A stretch of DNA of 64,000 bases from Cystobacter ferrugineus (GTDB lineage: Bacteria > Myxococcota > Myxococcia > Myxococcales > Myxococcaceae): the NCBI RefSeq assembly GCF_001887355.1, contig NZ_MPIN01000001.1, forward strand, positions 62,001 through 126,000, written 5' to 3'. Under the pieces are notes generated by a model. The model did not search any database, was not told the origin of the DNA, and saw only the letters and a list, made by a program, of their open reading frames with translations. Positions 44,674-52,561 of this stretch are shown in pieces; position 1 is the stretch's first letter, and the number at the start of each line of letters is the position of its first letter. Both the position numbers and the translations under genes were made by a program.

Positions 44674-45642
44674 CTAGTGCCGTTGTGCTGCCTTGGGGGA
44701 CGCCAGGTCCGAGGCGCCGTACACCACCACGCGATCCCGGCCCTCGCGCTTGGCCTCGTAGAGCGCCGCGTCCGCGGCCCTGAGCAACTCGTCGGTGCAC
44801 GCGCGCGGCTGGGCGGGGGAGTGATCCGCGATGCCCACGCTCACGCTCAGCCCGAAGGGGGCGGGCCGCCCGTCGCTGCGCGTCACCTTCACCGTGCGCA
44901 GGCCCGCGCGGATGCGCTCGGCGAGCACCGCCGCCTCGGCGGCCGTCTGGTGGGGCAAGAGCGCCACGAACTCATCGCCACCGAAGCGCGCCGCGAAGTC
45001 CACCTCGCGCAGGTTGGTGCGCAGGAGGTTGGCGAGCGCCAGGATGGCGCGGTTGCCCACGTCATGGCCCATGCCGTCGTTGATGGCCTTGAGGTGATCC
45101 AAGTCGATGACCACCACCGACATCGGGTAGTCGTAGCGGCTCGAGCGCTTGAACTCCTCCTCCAGCCGCATGGACAGCGCCCGGAAGTTGGCCAGGCCCG
45201 TGAGCGCGTCCGTCTGGGCCATGGCCTGCAGCCGCTGCTGCTGCTCGCTCTGGCGCAGCGCCCGGTTGATGCGGGCCATCAACTCGCGCGCGCTCGCCGG
45301 CTTGTGCACGAAGTCCACCGCGCCCAGCTCCAGGCAGCGCTCGAGCGTGGCCTCGTCCGAGTCTCCGGTGAGGAAGATGACGGGCACGGACTCGGTGGCG
45401 CGGTCGTGCTGGAGCGACTCGAGCACGGCCAGGCCGTCCTCGCCGCTCTCCAGGAAGCGATCCAGGAGGATGAGATCCGGGTGCCGCTCCCGGGCGAGCT
45501 CCACTCCGGACTGGCCGTCACTGGCGCCCAGGACGCGGTAGCGGGCCGCGAGCAACTCCATCAGGCTGTCGCGGGTGCCCGCATCATCCTCCACGACCAG
45601 GATCAGGGGCGTCTCTCCGCGTCGGTCATGCTGCCGCTGCAT
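44674..45642 (-). CDS. Receiver-GGDEF diguanylate cyclase (PleD-like)
   Basis: 322 residues from the ATG at 45642; the frame is open up to 45888 but the extra residues look non-coding. Receiver domain: DD at 19-20, phospho-acceptor Asp61, Lys114. GGDEF domain: active site RFGGDEF (221-225) is intact, and the inhibitory site RxxD (Arg212-Asp215) sits at the canonical five-residue distance. It should make c-di-GMP with product feedback. The C-terminus ends cleanly after the GGDEF fold. It is co-directional with the flavoprotein-receiver gene. Confidence 0.9.
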   Translation of the reverse strand: MQRQHDRRGETPLILVVEDDAGTRDSLMELLAARYRVLGASDGQSGVELARERHPDLILLDRFLESGEDGLAVLESLQHDRATESVPVIFLTGDSDEATLERCLELGAVDFVHKPASARELMARINRALRQSEQQQRLQAMAQTDALTGLANFRALSMRLEEEFKRSSRYDYPMSVVVIDLDHLKAINDGMGHDVGNRAILALANLLRTNLREVDFAARFGGDEFVALLPHQTAAEAAVLAERIRAGLRTVKVTRSDGRPAPFGLSVSVGIADHSPAQPRACTDELLRAADAALYEAKREGRDRVVVYGASDLASPKAAQRH

Positions 45643-45970
45643 GCTCTGCTCCGCTTCCTGCGCCTGGCCCTGGAATCCGGAGTGCGAGTCCCGAGCGCAC
45701 CGCTCGGAGGCCTCGCCTGCCCGCTCTTCCTCCGCCGCCCTGCCCATGTCCTCCATCACCCAAGACCCCCGGCCGCCTGCTGATCCTCGGGGATTTCCTT
45801 CTCCGAGGATGGAGAACCCAGGAGCAAGAGACGTGCCGTGGGAGCGTCCCGATTCCGGACCGTGATTCCGGGGGGTTGCGATCAGCACGTGGGCCGCCCG
45901 GCGGCGGGATAGGCAAGAGTTGCAGCATTCCCCGGAATGCGTTCCGGTAGGAATTCCCGGCAGGGAGGGG
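45643..45970. other. Non-coding stretch with a hairpin
   Basis: Upstream region of the cyclase gene and downstream region of the TPR-type membrane gene. A perfect inverted repeat GCATTCC-CC-GGAATGC lies at 45925-45940, about 31 bp past the stop of the 45971-46717 gene, and may end its transcript, although no T-tract follows. The rest has no supported feature; an in-frame 5' extension of the cyclase occupies 45643-45888. Confidence 0.4.
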
Positions 45971-46717
45971 TCAGCGTCGGGGATTGAACTGCACGCGCCG
46001 GCCCCCGCCGCCCCCCATGATTTGAGGGGGAGGGGTTTCCAGGCCGAACTGCCACCACATGGGCTCGTAGGGCTTCATCTTCAATTTCTTGTCGTTCTGG
46101 AGAGCCGACAAGCTGCCCTTGAGCTTTTCATCGGAGGGGTTGGCCTCGACCGCCCGCCCGAGCACCTTGAGAGCGCCTTCCTTGTCCTTGTTCTGCAGGA
46201 GGCACCAGGCGTAGACGGCCCACACCACGGACTCCTTCTTGCCGGAGACCACCGCGGCCTCGAAGGACTTCTTCATGGCGGCGGCATCCTTCTTCTGGAA
46301 GAAGAGGGCGCCCTCCATGGCCTTGGCCAGGTAGTTGCGCGAGCTGGAGCGGGCGAAGTGCGTCTGGGCGCCGTCCAGGTCCTTCGACATGTACTTCAAC
46401 ATTCCAATCTGGGAGTGCACCTCCGCGCCCACGAGGAACTGCCACTTGTCGTAGACGAGGCCGGACTCGAGCATCTTGACGGCCCGCTCGATGCGCGCCT
46501 GGGCTTCCTTCTGGCTGGTGGGCTGCCCCTGGAGCTCCTTCTGCACGGCGGTCATGATGGCCTGGAGCCTCTGCCCGATGCGGCGACCGAGCCAGATGTA
46601 GGTGCCCACGAAGGCGAGGGTGCCCGGGACGAGGGCGGCCCAGACGTTGAAGCCGGCGAACTTGATACCCAAGGTGATGGCGACGCCTACACCCAGGGCG
46701 ATGAGGAGGTTGTACAT
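45971..46717 (-). CDS. Membrane-anchored TPR-like protein
   Basis: 248 residues. Two N-terminal hydrophobic helices (LLIALGVGVAITLGIKFAG and ALVPGTLAFVGTYIWLG) are followed by a cytosolic or periplasmic helical-repeat region with TPR spacing (GMLKYMSKDLDGAQTHFARS; ALFFQKKDAAAMKKSFEAAV; WCLLQNKDKEGALKVLGRAV). The tail is Gly/Arg rich. It is probably a scaffold; no partner is evident. Confidence 0.7.
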   Translation of the reverse strand: MYNLLIALGVGVAITLGIKFAGFNVWAALVPGTLAFVGTYIWLGRRIGQRLQAIMTAVQKELQGQPTSQKEAQARIERAVKMLESGLVYDKWQFLVGAEVHSQIGMLKYMSKDLDGAQTHFARSSSRNYLAKAMEGALFFQKKDAAAMKKSFEAAVVSGKKESVVWAVYAWCLLQNKDKEGALKVLGRAVEANPSDEKLKGSLSALQNDKKLKMKPYEPMWWQFGLETPPPQIMGGGGGRRVQFNPRR

Positions 46718-46810
46718 GGCGCCCGTTTAGCGATCAGCGCGGGGGACCGCAATCTTCGGATGCGTCCGGCGCGGAGTCGCGGTATACGTCTGGCCGTCCC
46801 ACCCCCAAGG

Positions 46811-46896
46811 GGCCCTCTGTCGAAATTGGTAGACGAGGCGGACTCAAAATCCGCTGCGGCTGACCCCGCGTCCCGGTTCGAGTCCGGGGAGGGCCA
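46811..46896 (+). tRNA. tRNA-Leu (anticodon CAA)
   Basis: 86 nt. The acceptor stem GGCCCTC pairs with GAGGGCC, and the anticodon arm GCGGA-CTCAAAA-TCCGC places CAA at the anticodon. A long variable arm and the T-arm CCCGG-TTCGAGT-CCGGG follow. CCA is not encoded. Substrate for the MiaA enzyme encoded at 42 kb. Confidence 0.95.
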
Positions 46897-46980
46897 CTCC
46901 AAGGGACGTTGTCGCCCAACGAGCAGAAGCACGCCTCCCAGGCGCGGATGAGTCCCTGACATGCCCGGCGAGAAGACCCG

Positions 46981-47634
46981 ATGAAGGTGCTGCTGGTGGA
47001 GGATGACGCCGGTCTGCGCGAGGGGATGGCGGAGCTCATCGCCGAGCAGACGCCCGTGCGCGAGGCGGGCAGCGTGGCCGAGGCCCTGCGGGTGCTCCAG
47101 GAGGAGTCCTTCGCCCTGGTCCTCACGGATCTGCGCATCGGCGACAGTGGAGGCGGCGGGCGCATCATCCTCGAGGCGGCGCGCAAGCGGCTGCAACCGG
47201 TGGCCATCGTCAGCGCCTCGTCCGCCGAGGAGGTGGTGCGGGTGCTGCGGCCCCACGAGCCGGACGCGGTGCTCAGCAAGCCCTTCCAGATCGAGGACAT
47301 GATGCTCCTGGTGGAGCGCTTCGTGCGGTTGCGGCGCGACGTGGAGCGCCTGGCCGCGGGGAGCGTGCCGCCCGAGGACTCCTGGACGACGGAGCCCACC
47401 ACGGGACTGCGGCTGTCGCAGCGGCCGGATGGCAGTCTGTGGATGCGCCTGGCGCCGGGAGCCAGCCACCGCCCACCGGTGAGCCAGGGCCGCGCGGCCC
47501 TGGTGGTGGAGGGCTCGCTCGAGGTGGACGGCGAGAGGCGCGGGCGCGATCACTACTTCTATCTGGCGGCCGGACCGCGCGAGCTGCGCTCCCATGAGGG
47601 GTGCCTGGCCGTCTCGCTCCCCCTGGACGCGTGA
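46981..47634 (+). CDS. Response regulator with C-terminal cupin-like domain
   Basis: 217 residues. Receiver residues 1-118: acidic Asp8/Asp9, phospho-acceptor Asp50 and Lys100. A linker (about 120-140) leads to a small beta-rich domain (TGLRLSQRPDGSLWMRLAPG, then EGSLEVDGERRGRDHYFYL) that reads like a single cupin or ChrR-type barrel. No DNA-binding helix is visible. The stop overlaps the GTG of the rRNA methyltransferase, so they are translationally coupled. The tRNA-Leu gene lies 85 bp upstream. Confidence 0.75.
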   Translation: MKVLLVEDDAGLREGMAELIAEQTPVREAGSVAEALRVLQEESFALVLTDLRIGDSGGGGRIILEAARKRLQPVAIVSASSAEEVVRVLRPHEPDAVLSKPFQIEDMMLLVERFVRLRRDVERLAAGSVPPEDSWTTEPTTGLRLSQRPDGSLWMRLAPGASHRPPVSQGRAALVVEGSLEVDGERRGRDHYFYLAAGPRELRSHEGCLAVSLPLDA

Positions 47635-49019
47635 GCCTCTGGCCCGACACCTTCCTGGACGAGGCGCGCCTGGGGCGGCCCTCGCGGCGCGCGGCGACCG
47701 CGGCGCTCGAGGCGCACCTGGCCGTGCTCAAGGGCGAGCCCCTCAAGCTCTCGCTCGCCGAGGCCCTCAAGGACGCCGGCGGGCTGGGGGGCCAGGAGCG
47801 GCGCTTCACCGCGCTGGCGGTGCGCGAGTTGTCCCGGCACCAGCGGCTGCTGGATCTGGCGGCGCGCACCCTGGGCCACGCCCCGAGCAGGATTGGACTG
47901 CTGGAGGATCAGGCGCTGGTGCGCTACGTGCTCTGGCGGCGGATCTTCTGTGGAGCCAACTGGGCGCGCATCGGCCCCGAGGTGAAGCTGCCCGGCCCGG
48001 TGCGCCCGCGTACCCTCAAGGATGACTTCCTCGAGCGGGTGGTGATGGCGCCGCTGGCCGAGCCCCCCTTGCCCGAGTCCGTCCCGGATCGTCTGGCGAC
48101 GCGCTACTCCTTTCCCACCTGGCTGGTGCAGCGCCTGGCCGAGCTGCATCCGGAGCCGGTGCTGGAGGCGATGCTGGCGGCGCTGGACGAGGAGCCGGCG
48201 CTGCACCTGCGCGCGCGTCCCACGGGCAGCCGCGACGAGGTGCTCGCGCGGTTGGCGGAGGAGGGCGTGGCGGCGGAGCCGGTGGTGCTGGCGCCGGGCG
48301 CGGTGCGCGTCGCCGAGGCGAGCCACAAGGTGTTCGAGACGCGGGTGATGCGCGAGGGGCGCCTGCAGGTGCAGGACGTGGGCAGCCAGCTCATCGTCGA
48401 GGCGTGCCGCCCCATCATCGAGGAGGGTGGGGGCTCGCTCGCGGGGTGGACGGTGGCGGACGTGTGCGCGGGGGCGGGAGGCAAGACGCTCGCGCTGGCG
48501 GACGAGGTGGGCAAGGCGGGACGGGTGTTGGCCGGAGATCGCTCGCGCCGCCGCCTGGCGCACGCGCGCGATCGGGCCCGGGAGTTGTCCCTGCGCCACG
48601 TGTCCTTTCCGCACCCGCTGCCCCTCGAGTCCGCGGACGTGGTGCTGGTGGACGCGCCGTGCAGCGGCACGGGCTCGCTGGCGCGCGAGCCGGATCAGAA
48701 GTGGAAGCTGAGCGCGAAGGCCGTGGCGGAGTTCCACACCACGCAGCTCGAGTTGCTGCGCGAGCTGGCGCCCCAGGTGAAGCCCGGCGCGCTGGTGGTG
48801 TACGCCACGTGCTCGTTGCTGCCGGAGGAGAACGACACGGTGGTGCGCGACTTCCTCGCCCAGGAGTCCGGCTTCAGTCTGGAGCCCCTGGCGCCCGTCT
48901 TCGGCCCCGAGCGGGCGGCCCTGCTGTGTGACGGCCCCTTCCTGCGTGCCCTGCCGCCGCGGGTGCCCGGGGGTGGCTTCTTCGCCGCCCGGCTGCGCAA
49001 GGGGCCGGGGCCGGGTTGA
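47631..49019 (+). CDS. RsmB-type rRNA (cytosine-5) methyltransferase
   Basis: 462 residues from the GTG at 47631. The N-terminal helical region has NusB-like character, and the SAM domain starts at VADVCAGAGGKTLALAD. Both cysteines of NOL1/NOP2/Sun enzymes are present: PCSGTG (covalent/release pair) and YATCSLLPEEN. It methylates 16S rRNA C967 or another cytosine; the exact target cannot be told apart from paralogues. It is coupled to the receiver-cupin gene upstream. Confidence 0.87.
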   Translation: MSLWPDTFLDEARLGRPSRRAATAALEAHLAVLKGEPLKLSLAEALKDAGGLGGQERRFTALAVRELSRHQRLLDLAARTLGHAPSRIGLLEDQALVRYVLWRRIFCGANWARIGPEVKLPGPVRPRTLKDDFLERVVMAPLAEPPLPESVPDRLATRYSFPTWLVQRLAELHPEPVLEAMLAALDEEPALHLRARPTGSRDEVLARLAEEGVAAEPVVLAPGAVRVAEASHKVFETRVMREGRLQVQDVGSQLIVEACRPIIEEGGGSLAGWTVADVCAGAGGKTLALADEVGKAGRVLAGDRSRRRLAHARDRARELSLRHVSFPHPLPLESADVVLVDAPCSGTGSLAREPDQKWKLSAKAVAEFHTTQLELLRELAPQVKPGALVVYATCSLLPEENDTVVRDFLAQESGFSLEPLAPVFGPERAALLCDGPFLRALPPRVPGGGFFAARLRKGPGPG

Positions 49020-49079
49020 CAGTCCGGTCGCGCGCACGCTACGCAGGAAAACCCCCTTTTTCCGCGAGGTTCGCGCCCG

Positions 49080-49478
49080 GTGGCAGCCGACCCCAAGCAG
49101 TCCGAAGCCCTGCGCCAGCTCCAGGCGGCGTTCGAGTCCGCCCAGCAGAAGATGAGCCAGTTGCGCAAGCAGGTGGAGACGCACTCCGCGCTGGCGGAGG
49201 CCAAGGCGCGCAGTGATCTGCTCCAGGCGGAGAAGGAGCGGGTGATGCGCGAGCTGGGCGAGGCCGTGTTCAAGCAGGTGCAGAAGGGGCGCCTGGAGCT
49301 GCCCACCTCGTTCGCCCCCCTGCTCAAGGCGATCGATCAGGTGCAGCTCAAGGTCGAGGCCCAGGCGCGGGAGATCACCGATCTGCTCCAGGAAGGGGAG
49401 GAAGCGGCCCAGCGCCTGAAGCAGAAAAACATCGGGGCCACGCATTCGGGAGTAGCGACCCGCACGAAGAAGTTGTAG
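49080..49478 (+). CDS. Small coiled-coil protein
   Basis: 132 residues from the GTG at 49080. It is almost entirely helical with heptads of Leu/Ala and Glu/Lys (QLQAAFESAQQKMSQLRKQV; LLQAEKERVMRELGEAVFKQ). No known domain is recognised. It ends 51 bp before a tRNA-Ala gene. It could be a cytosolic scaffold. Confidence 0.55.
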   Translation: MAADPKQSEALRQLQAAFESAQQKMSQLRKQVETHSALAEAKARSDLLQAEKERVMRELGEAVFKQVQKGRLELPTSFAPLLKAIDQVQLKVEAQAREITDLLQEGEEAAQRLKQKNIGATHSGVATRTKKL

Positions 49479-49529
49479 AAGAGCGCCGCTTTCGACGGCG
49501 GCCACTCCCCAGGTGGCCAACCGAGTTGT

Positions 49530-49602
<73 letters not shown>

Positions 49603-49611
49603 CTGGAAGAA

Positions 49612-49649
49612 GAGACGAGGCCCGGCGGTCACCCTTCGGGCCTCGTCTC
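49612..49649 (+). terminator. 13-bp hairpin between the two tRNA-Ala genes
   Basis: GAGACGAGGCCCG and CGGGCCTCGTCTC pair perfectly around a 12-nt loop. It follows tRNA copy 1 by 9 bp. There is no T-run after it, so it may act as a processing stem between tandem tRNAs rather than a strict terminator. Confidence 0.5.
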
Positions 49650-49676
49650 CACTCCGCCGAAGGCAACAGAAGATGA

Positions 49677-49749
<73 letters not shown>

Positions 49750-49759
49750 CAACGTGAAG

Positions 49760-49792
49760 AGCCCATCCGATGAAAATCGGGTGGGCTTTTTG
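49760..49792 (+). terminator. Intrinsic terminator of the tRNA-Ala pair
   Basis: AGCCCATCCGAT and ATCGGGTGGGCT form a 12-bp stem (one G-T) around GAAA, followed by a T-run. It begins 10 bp after the second tRNA. Confidence 0.85.
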
Positions 49793-49863
49793 CTTTTCCG
49801 CCGCGTGAGCGGAACGGGCCCTCGAGCCGTCACCGGCTCGGGCCCACCTGGTGCCACAACGTG

Positions 49864-49900
49864 AAAAGCCCACCCGGTGAGCTCGGGTGGGCTTTTGTTT
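49864..49900. terminator. Second, related terminator, bidirectional
   Basis: AAAAGCCCACCCG and CGGGTGGGCTTTT pair over 13 bp with A- and T-tracts on both sides. It lies 47 bp beyond the 3' end of the polyprenyl synthase gene (minus strand) and should serve both directions. The leader CCACAACGTGAA is the same as before the 49760 terminator, so the two are diverged copies. Confidence 0.8.
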
Positions 49901-49946
49901 TTCCTCGAGGAGAGGGGGGGGGCCGCCCGGAGCGGCCCGAGCCTTC

Positions 49947-51125
49947 TCAGGCCTCGCGGATCATCAACATCTGCAGCAGATCGCGCAGCATCTGCTTGAG
50001 GCCGCCGGCCTCGGGCAGGGTGTGCAGGATGCGCGCGGCGGCGTTGGTGGAGCGCTCGATGATGCGCTCGGTGGCGGAGCGCCCGCCGTGGATCTCCACC
50101 AGCTCGCGGGCGCGCTGCAGCATCGTCTCGTCCTTGGGGCCGGGGATGCAGAGCGTCTCCATCTCCTGGCGGGCCTCGGGGGTGGCGCGCAGGTAGGCGG
50201 CCAGCAGCGGGAAGGTGCGCTTGCCCTGCGCCAGGTCCGAGTCGGTGGGCTTGCCCACCACGGAGGACTGGCCGTACAGCCCCAGCAGATCGTCCCGCAG
50301 CTGGTAGGCCGTGCCCACGTAGCGGCCGAAGCGCTCCAGCTTGTTGATGATCTCCGGCGCCGAGCCGGACAGCATGGCCCCGCAGACCAGCGGCGCGGTG
50401 AAGCCGTAGAGCGCCGTCTTCAGGTAGGCCACGCGCAGCGCGTTGTAGATGGACAGCTCGGCCAGGGGCTGGTGCGGCAGCCGGATGTCCATGTACTGCC
50501 CGGCGGCGGTGTAGCGGCACACCTTGAGGAAGTAGCGCGTGGCCACGTCCGCTTCCGGCAGGTTGCAGCCCAGCATCACCTCCAGCGAGCGCCCATAGAG
50601 GTGATCTCCGATGACGATCGCCAGGTTCTCTCCCAGGCGCCCCTCGCCGAGCATCTTGTGCAGCGCGGCGCCGCCGCGGCGGGTGTCGGCCTGATCCGCG
50701 ACGTCGTCGTGGATGAGCATGAAGGTGTGGAGCAGCTCGGTGGCCGCCGCGAACCGCCACAGTCCCGAGGGCGCTCGCGTGTCACCCCGACCCAGCGCGT
50801 AGCCCACCAGCACCAGGGCCGGACGGATGCGCTTGGAGGGCCGCAGGCTGTAGCTGCGCACCTGCTCGAGCACCTTGTTCCAGGCGGGATCCAGGTGGCG
50901 CTCGTCCTCCAGTTCCAGGATCTGATGCAGCACGACCTGGGTCTGGTACTGGACCGTCTTCGCCCAGGAGGTGAAGTCAACGGGGGAGGGGGGAGCCTGC
51001 TGCTGCTCCGCCGCCGGCGCCTCGGCCTGGGTAGAAGACTTCCGCTCTTTCATGACCGAGTAGGGTGCACTCGAGGTTCCGCGCGTCGGCATTGTATCTT
51101 GCACTGCGGCCACCAGCGTCAGCAT
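49947..51125 (-). CDS. Polyprenyl (geranylgeranyl-type) diphosphate synthase
   Basis: 392 residues from the ATG at 51125, which has GGAGG six bases upstream; a later in-frame ATG at 51053 has none. The first Asp-rich motif is DDVAD (140-144). The second is DDLLG (278-282), lacking the last Asp of DDxxD, as in many long-chain or GGPP-type synthases. A 50-residue Ala/Gln/Pro-rich leader precedes the catalytic helices. It condenses isopentenyl diphosphate with allylic primers for carotenoid, quinone or geranylated lipid precursors. Confidence 0.85.
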   Translation of the reverse strand: MLTLVAAVQDTMPTRGTSSAPYSVMKERKSSTQAEAPAAEQQQAPPSPVDFTSWAKTVQYQTQVVLHQILELEDERHLDPAWNKVLEQVRSYSLRPSKRIRPALVLVGYALGRGDTRAPSGLWRFAAATELLHTFMLIHDDVADQADTRRGGAALHKMLGEGRLGENLAIVIGDHLYGRSLEVMLGCNLPEADVATRYFLKVCRYTAAGQYMDIRLPHQPLAELSIYNALRVAYLKTALYGFTAPLVCGAMLSGSAPEIINKLERFGRYVGTAYQLRDDLLGLYGQSSVVGKPTDSDLAQGKRTFPLLAAYLRATPEARQEMETLCIPGPKDETMLQRARELVEIHGGRSATERIIERSTNAAARILHTLPEAGGLKQMLRDLLQMLMIREA

Positions 51126-51350
51126 GTAGAACCTCCGGGGCTTACTTCGGGGATCAAGCTCGCCCCTCGGACATTCCTCGATATTTTACTATCAGAAAAA
51201 TTTTCTTCGAGCAAACAACTTCTTCGTAGGGAAGGAATACTGCCGCTGAAAACGGCAAGGAAGAGCCCCGCTGTGGAAACGTGGGTTGGGCCACGCAATA
51301 CCCGTGAGGTTCTTTCCAGGGGGAGACGTTTCCCCGCTTCCGGAACGAAT
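51126..51350 (-). promoter_or_regulatory. AT-rich upstream region of the polyprenyl synthase gene
   Basis: A strikingly AT-rich pocket in the window (about 51180-51240) contains the palindrome AGAAAA-A-TTTTCT (51194-51206) and TAAAAT on the minus strand as a possible -10. No matching -35 at the right spacing is clear. The pocket likely holds the promoter and a regulator site. The rest of the stretch up to 51350 shows nothing else. Confidence 0.4.
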
Positions 51351-51384
51351 AAGCGGCCGAGCCCTCGAGGAGCCGCGGCCGCTT
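51351..51384 (-). terminator. Hairpin downstream of the aldolase gene
   Basis: AAGCGGCCG and CGGCCGCTT pair perfectly over 9 bp around a 16-nt loop, 38 bp past the aldolase stop on the minus strand. The T-tract is weak (TTATTCGTT). Confidence 0.5.
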
Positions 51385-51421
51385 GGGTGTAGCCGGGTGT
51401 GAGCTCAGGTACGGAGATGGC

Positions 51422-52345
51422 TCAGGGGGCGCTCTTGAAGATGGCCATCACGTCCTTGAGCAGCTTGACGGACTCAGCATGGGGGCGCTGGAAGGCGTTG
51501 CGGCCCATGATGGAGCCGAAGCCGCCGCCGGCGGCGATCTGGCGGATCTCCTCGAGCAGGTCCTCGGTCTTCTTGGACTCGCCGCCGGAGAAGATGACGA
51601 TGCGCTTGCCGTTGAAGGCGGACTTCACCACGTCACGGATGCGGTCGGCCATGGTGGCGGTGGGGATCTTGTACTGCTCGTAGACCTTCTTGGCCTCGGC
51701 CTGCTCCAGGAAGTCCTGGGGCGGCTTGACCTTGATGATGTGCGCGCCGAGCTGGGCGCTGATCTGCGCCGCGTAGGAGATGACGTCGATGCCCGTCTCG
51801 CCCTGCTTGGACATGTTGCCGCGCGCGTAGGCCCACACGATGGTGGGCAGGCCGTAGTCCTTGGCCTCGGCGATGATCTCGCGCAGATCCTCGTACATCT
51901 GGTTGCGCGCCCCGGAGCCCGGGTAGATGGTGTAGCCCACGGCCGAGCAGCCCAGACGCACGGCGTCACGCACCGAGGAGGTGACGGCGGAGATGGGGAA
52001 GTCGGTCTTGGCCAGCGTGTCCGAGTTGTTCAGCTTGAGCACGAGCGGGATCTCGCCCATGTACTTGCCGGCCACCGCCTCCAGGAAGCCCAGGGGCGCG
52101 GCGTAGGCGTTGCAGCCCGAGTCGATGGCGAGCTGGATGTGATAGTCCGGATCATAGCCGGCCGCGTTGGGCGCGAAGGAGCGCGCCGGGCCGTGCTCGA
52201 AGCCCTGATCCACGGGCAGGATGACCAGCTTGCCGGTGCCCGCGAGCGTGCCGGTGTTGAGCAGGCGGGCCAGGTTGGCCAGCGTGCCGGGGTTGTCGGA
52301 CGGGTACCACGAGAGGATCTGCTTGACGCGATCGGTGTACGCCAT
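51422..52345 (-). CDS. fbaB: Class I fructose-bisphosphate aldolase (FbaB/DhnA type)
   Basis: 307 residues from the ATG at 52345, preceded by GAGGAA; an upstream in-frame start at 52435 is less likely. The DhnA-type TIM barrel is shown by LVILPVDQGFEHGP, the Schiff-base strand HIIKVKPP (Lys) and the phosphate-binding IFSGGESKK. It cleaves fructose-1,6-bisphosphate in glycolysis and makes it in gluconeogenesis without a metal ion. Confidence 0.9.
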   Translation of the reverse strand: MAYTDRVKQILSWYPSDNPGTLANLARLLNTGTLAGTGKLVILPVDQGFEHGPARSFAPNAAGYDPDYHIQLAIDSGCNAYAAPLGFLEAVAGKYMGEIPLVLKLNNSDTLAKTDFPISAVTSSVRDAVRLGCSAVGYTIYPGSGARNQMYEDLREIIAEAKDYGLPTIVWAYARGNMSKQGETGIDVISYAAQISAQLGAHIIKVKPPQDFLEQAEAKKVYEQYKIPTATMADRIRDVVKSAFNGKRIVIFSGGESKKTEDLLEEIRQIAAGGGFGSIMGRNAFQRPHAESVKLLKDVMAIFKSAP

Positions 52346-52561
52346 GGGGTTCCTCGTAATGGGGGCTCGACGCCCCGGGACTGGATAGGCGGCGCGGATT
52401 CTTCCCACGCGAACGGCCCACAACCAAGCGATCATTCATTTCTTCGTCGCTCGGGTGTCTCTCTTGCGGGAACGATTCAGCCACCCGGGAATTCCAGGCG
52501 GGAGATGCCGCGCCGCGTCGAGCAGGATCCAGGGTATTCACGGGGTAACGGAGGGAAGTAC

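Noticed and set aside
49816-49853. Possible third tRNA between the two terminators
   Set aside because: Only a GGGCCC...CGGCTC hairpin is present; no acceptor, anticodon or T-arm can be drawn.
51383-52561. N-terminal extension of the TolC-type gene back to 51383
   Set aside because: It lies antisense to the aldolase; the GTG at 52562 has a good ribosome site and signal peptide.
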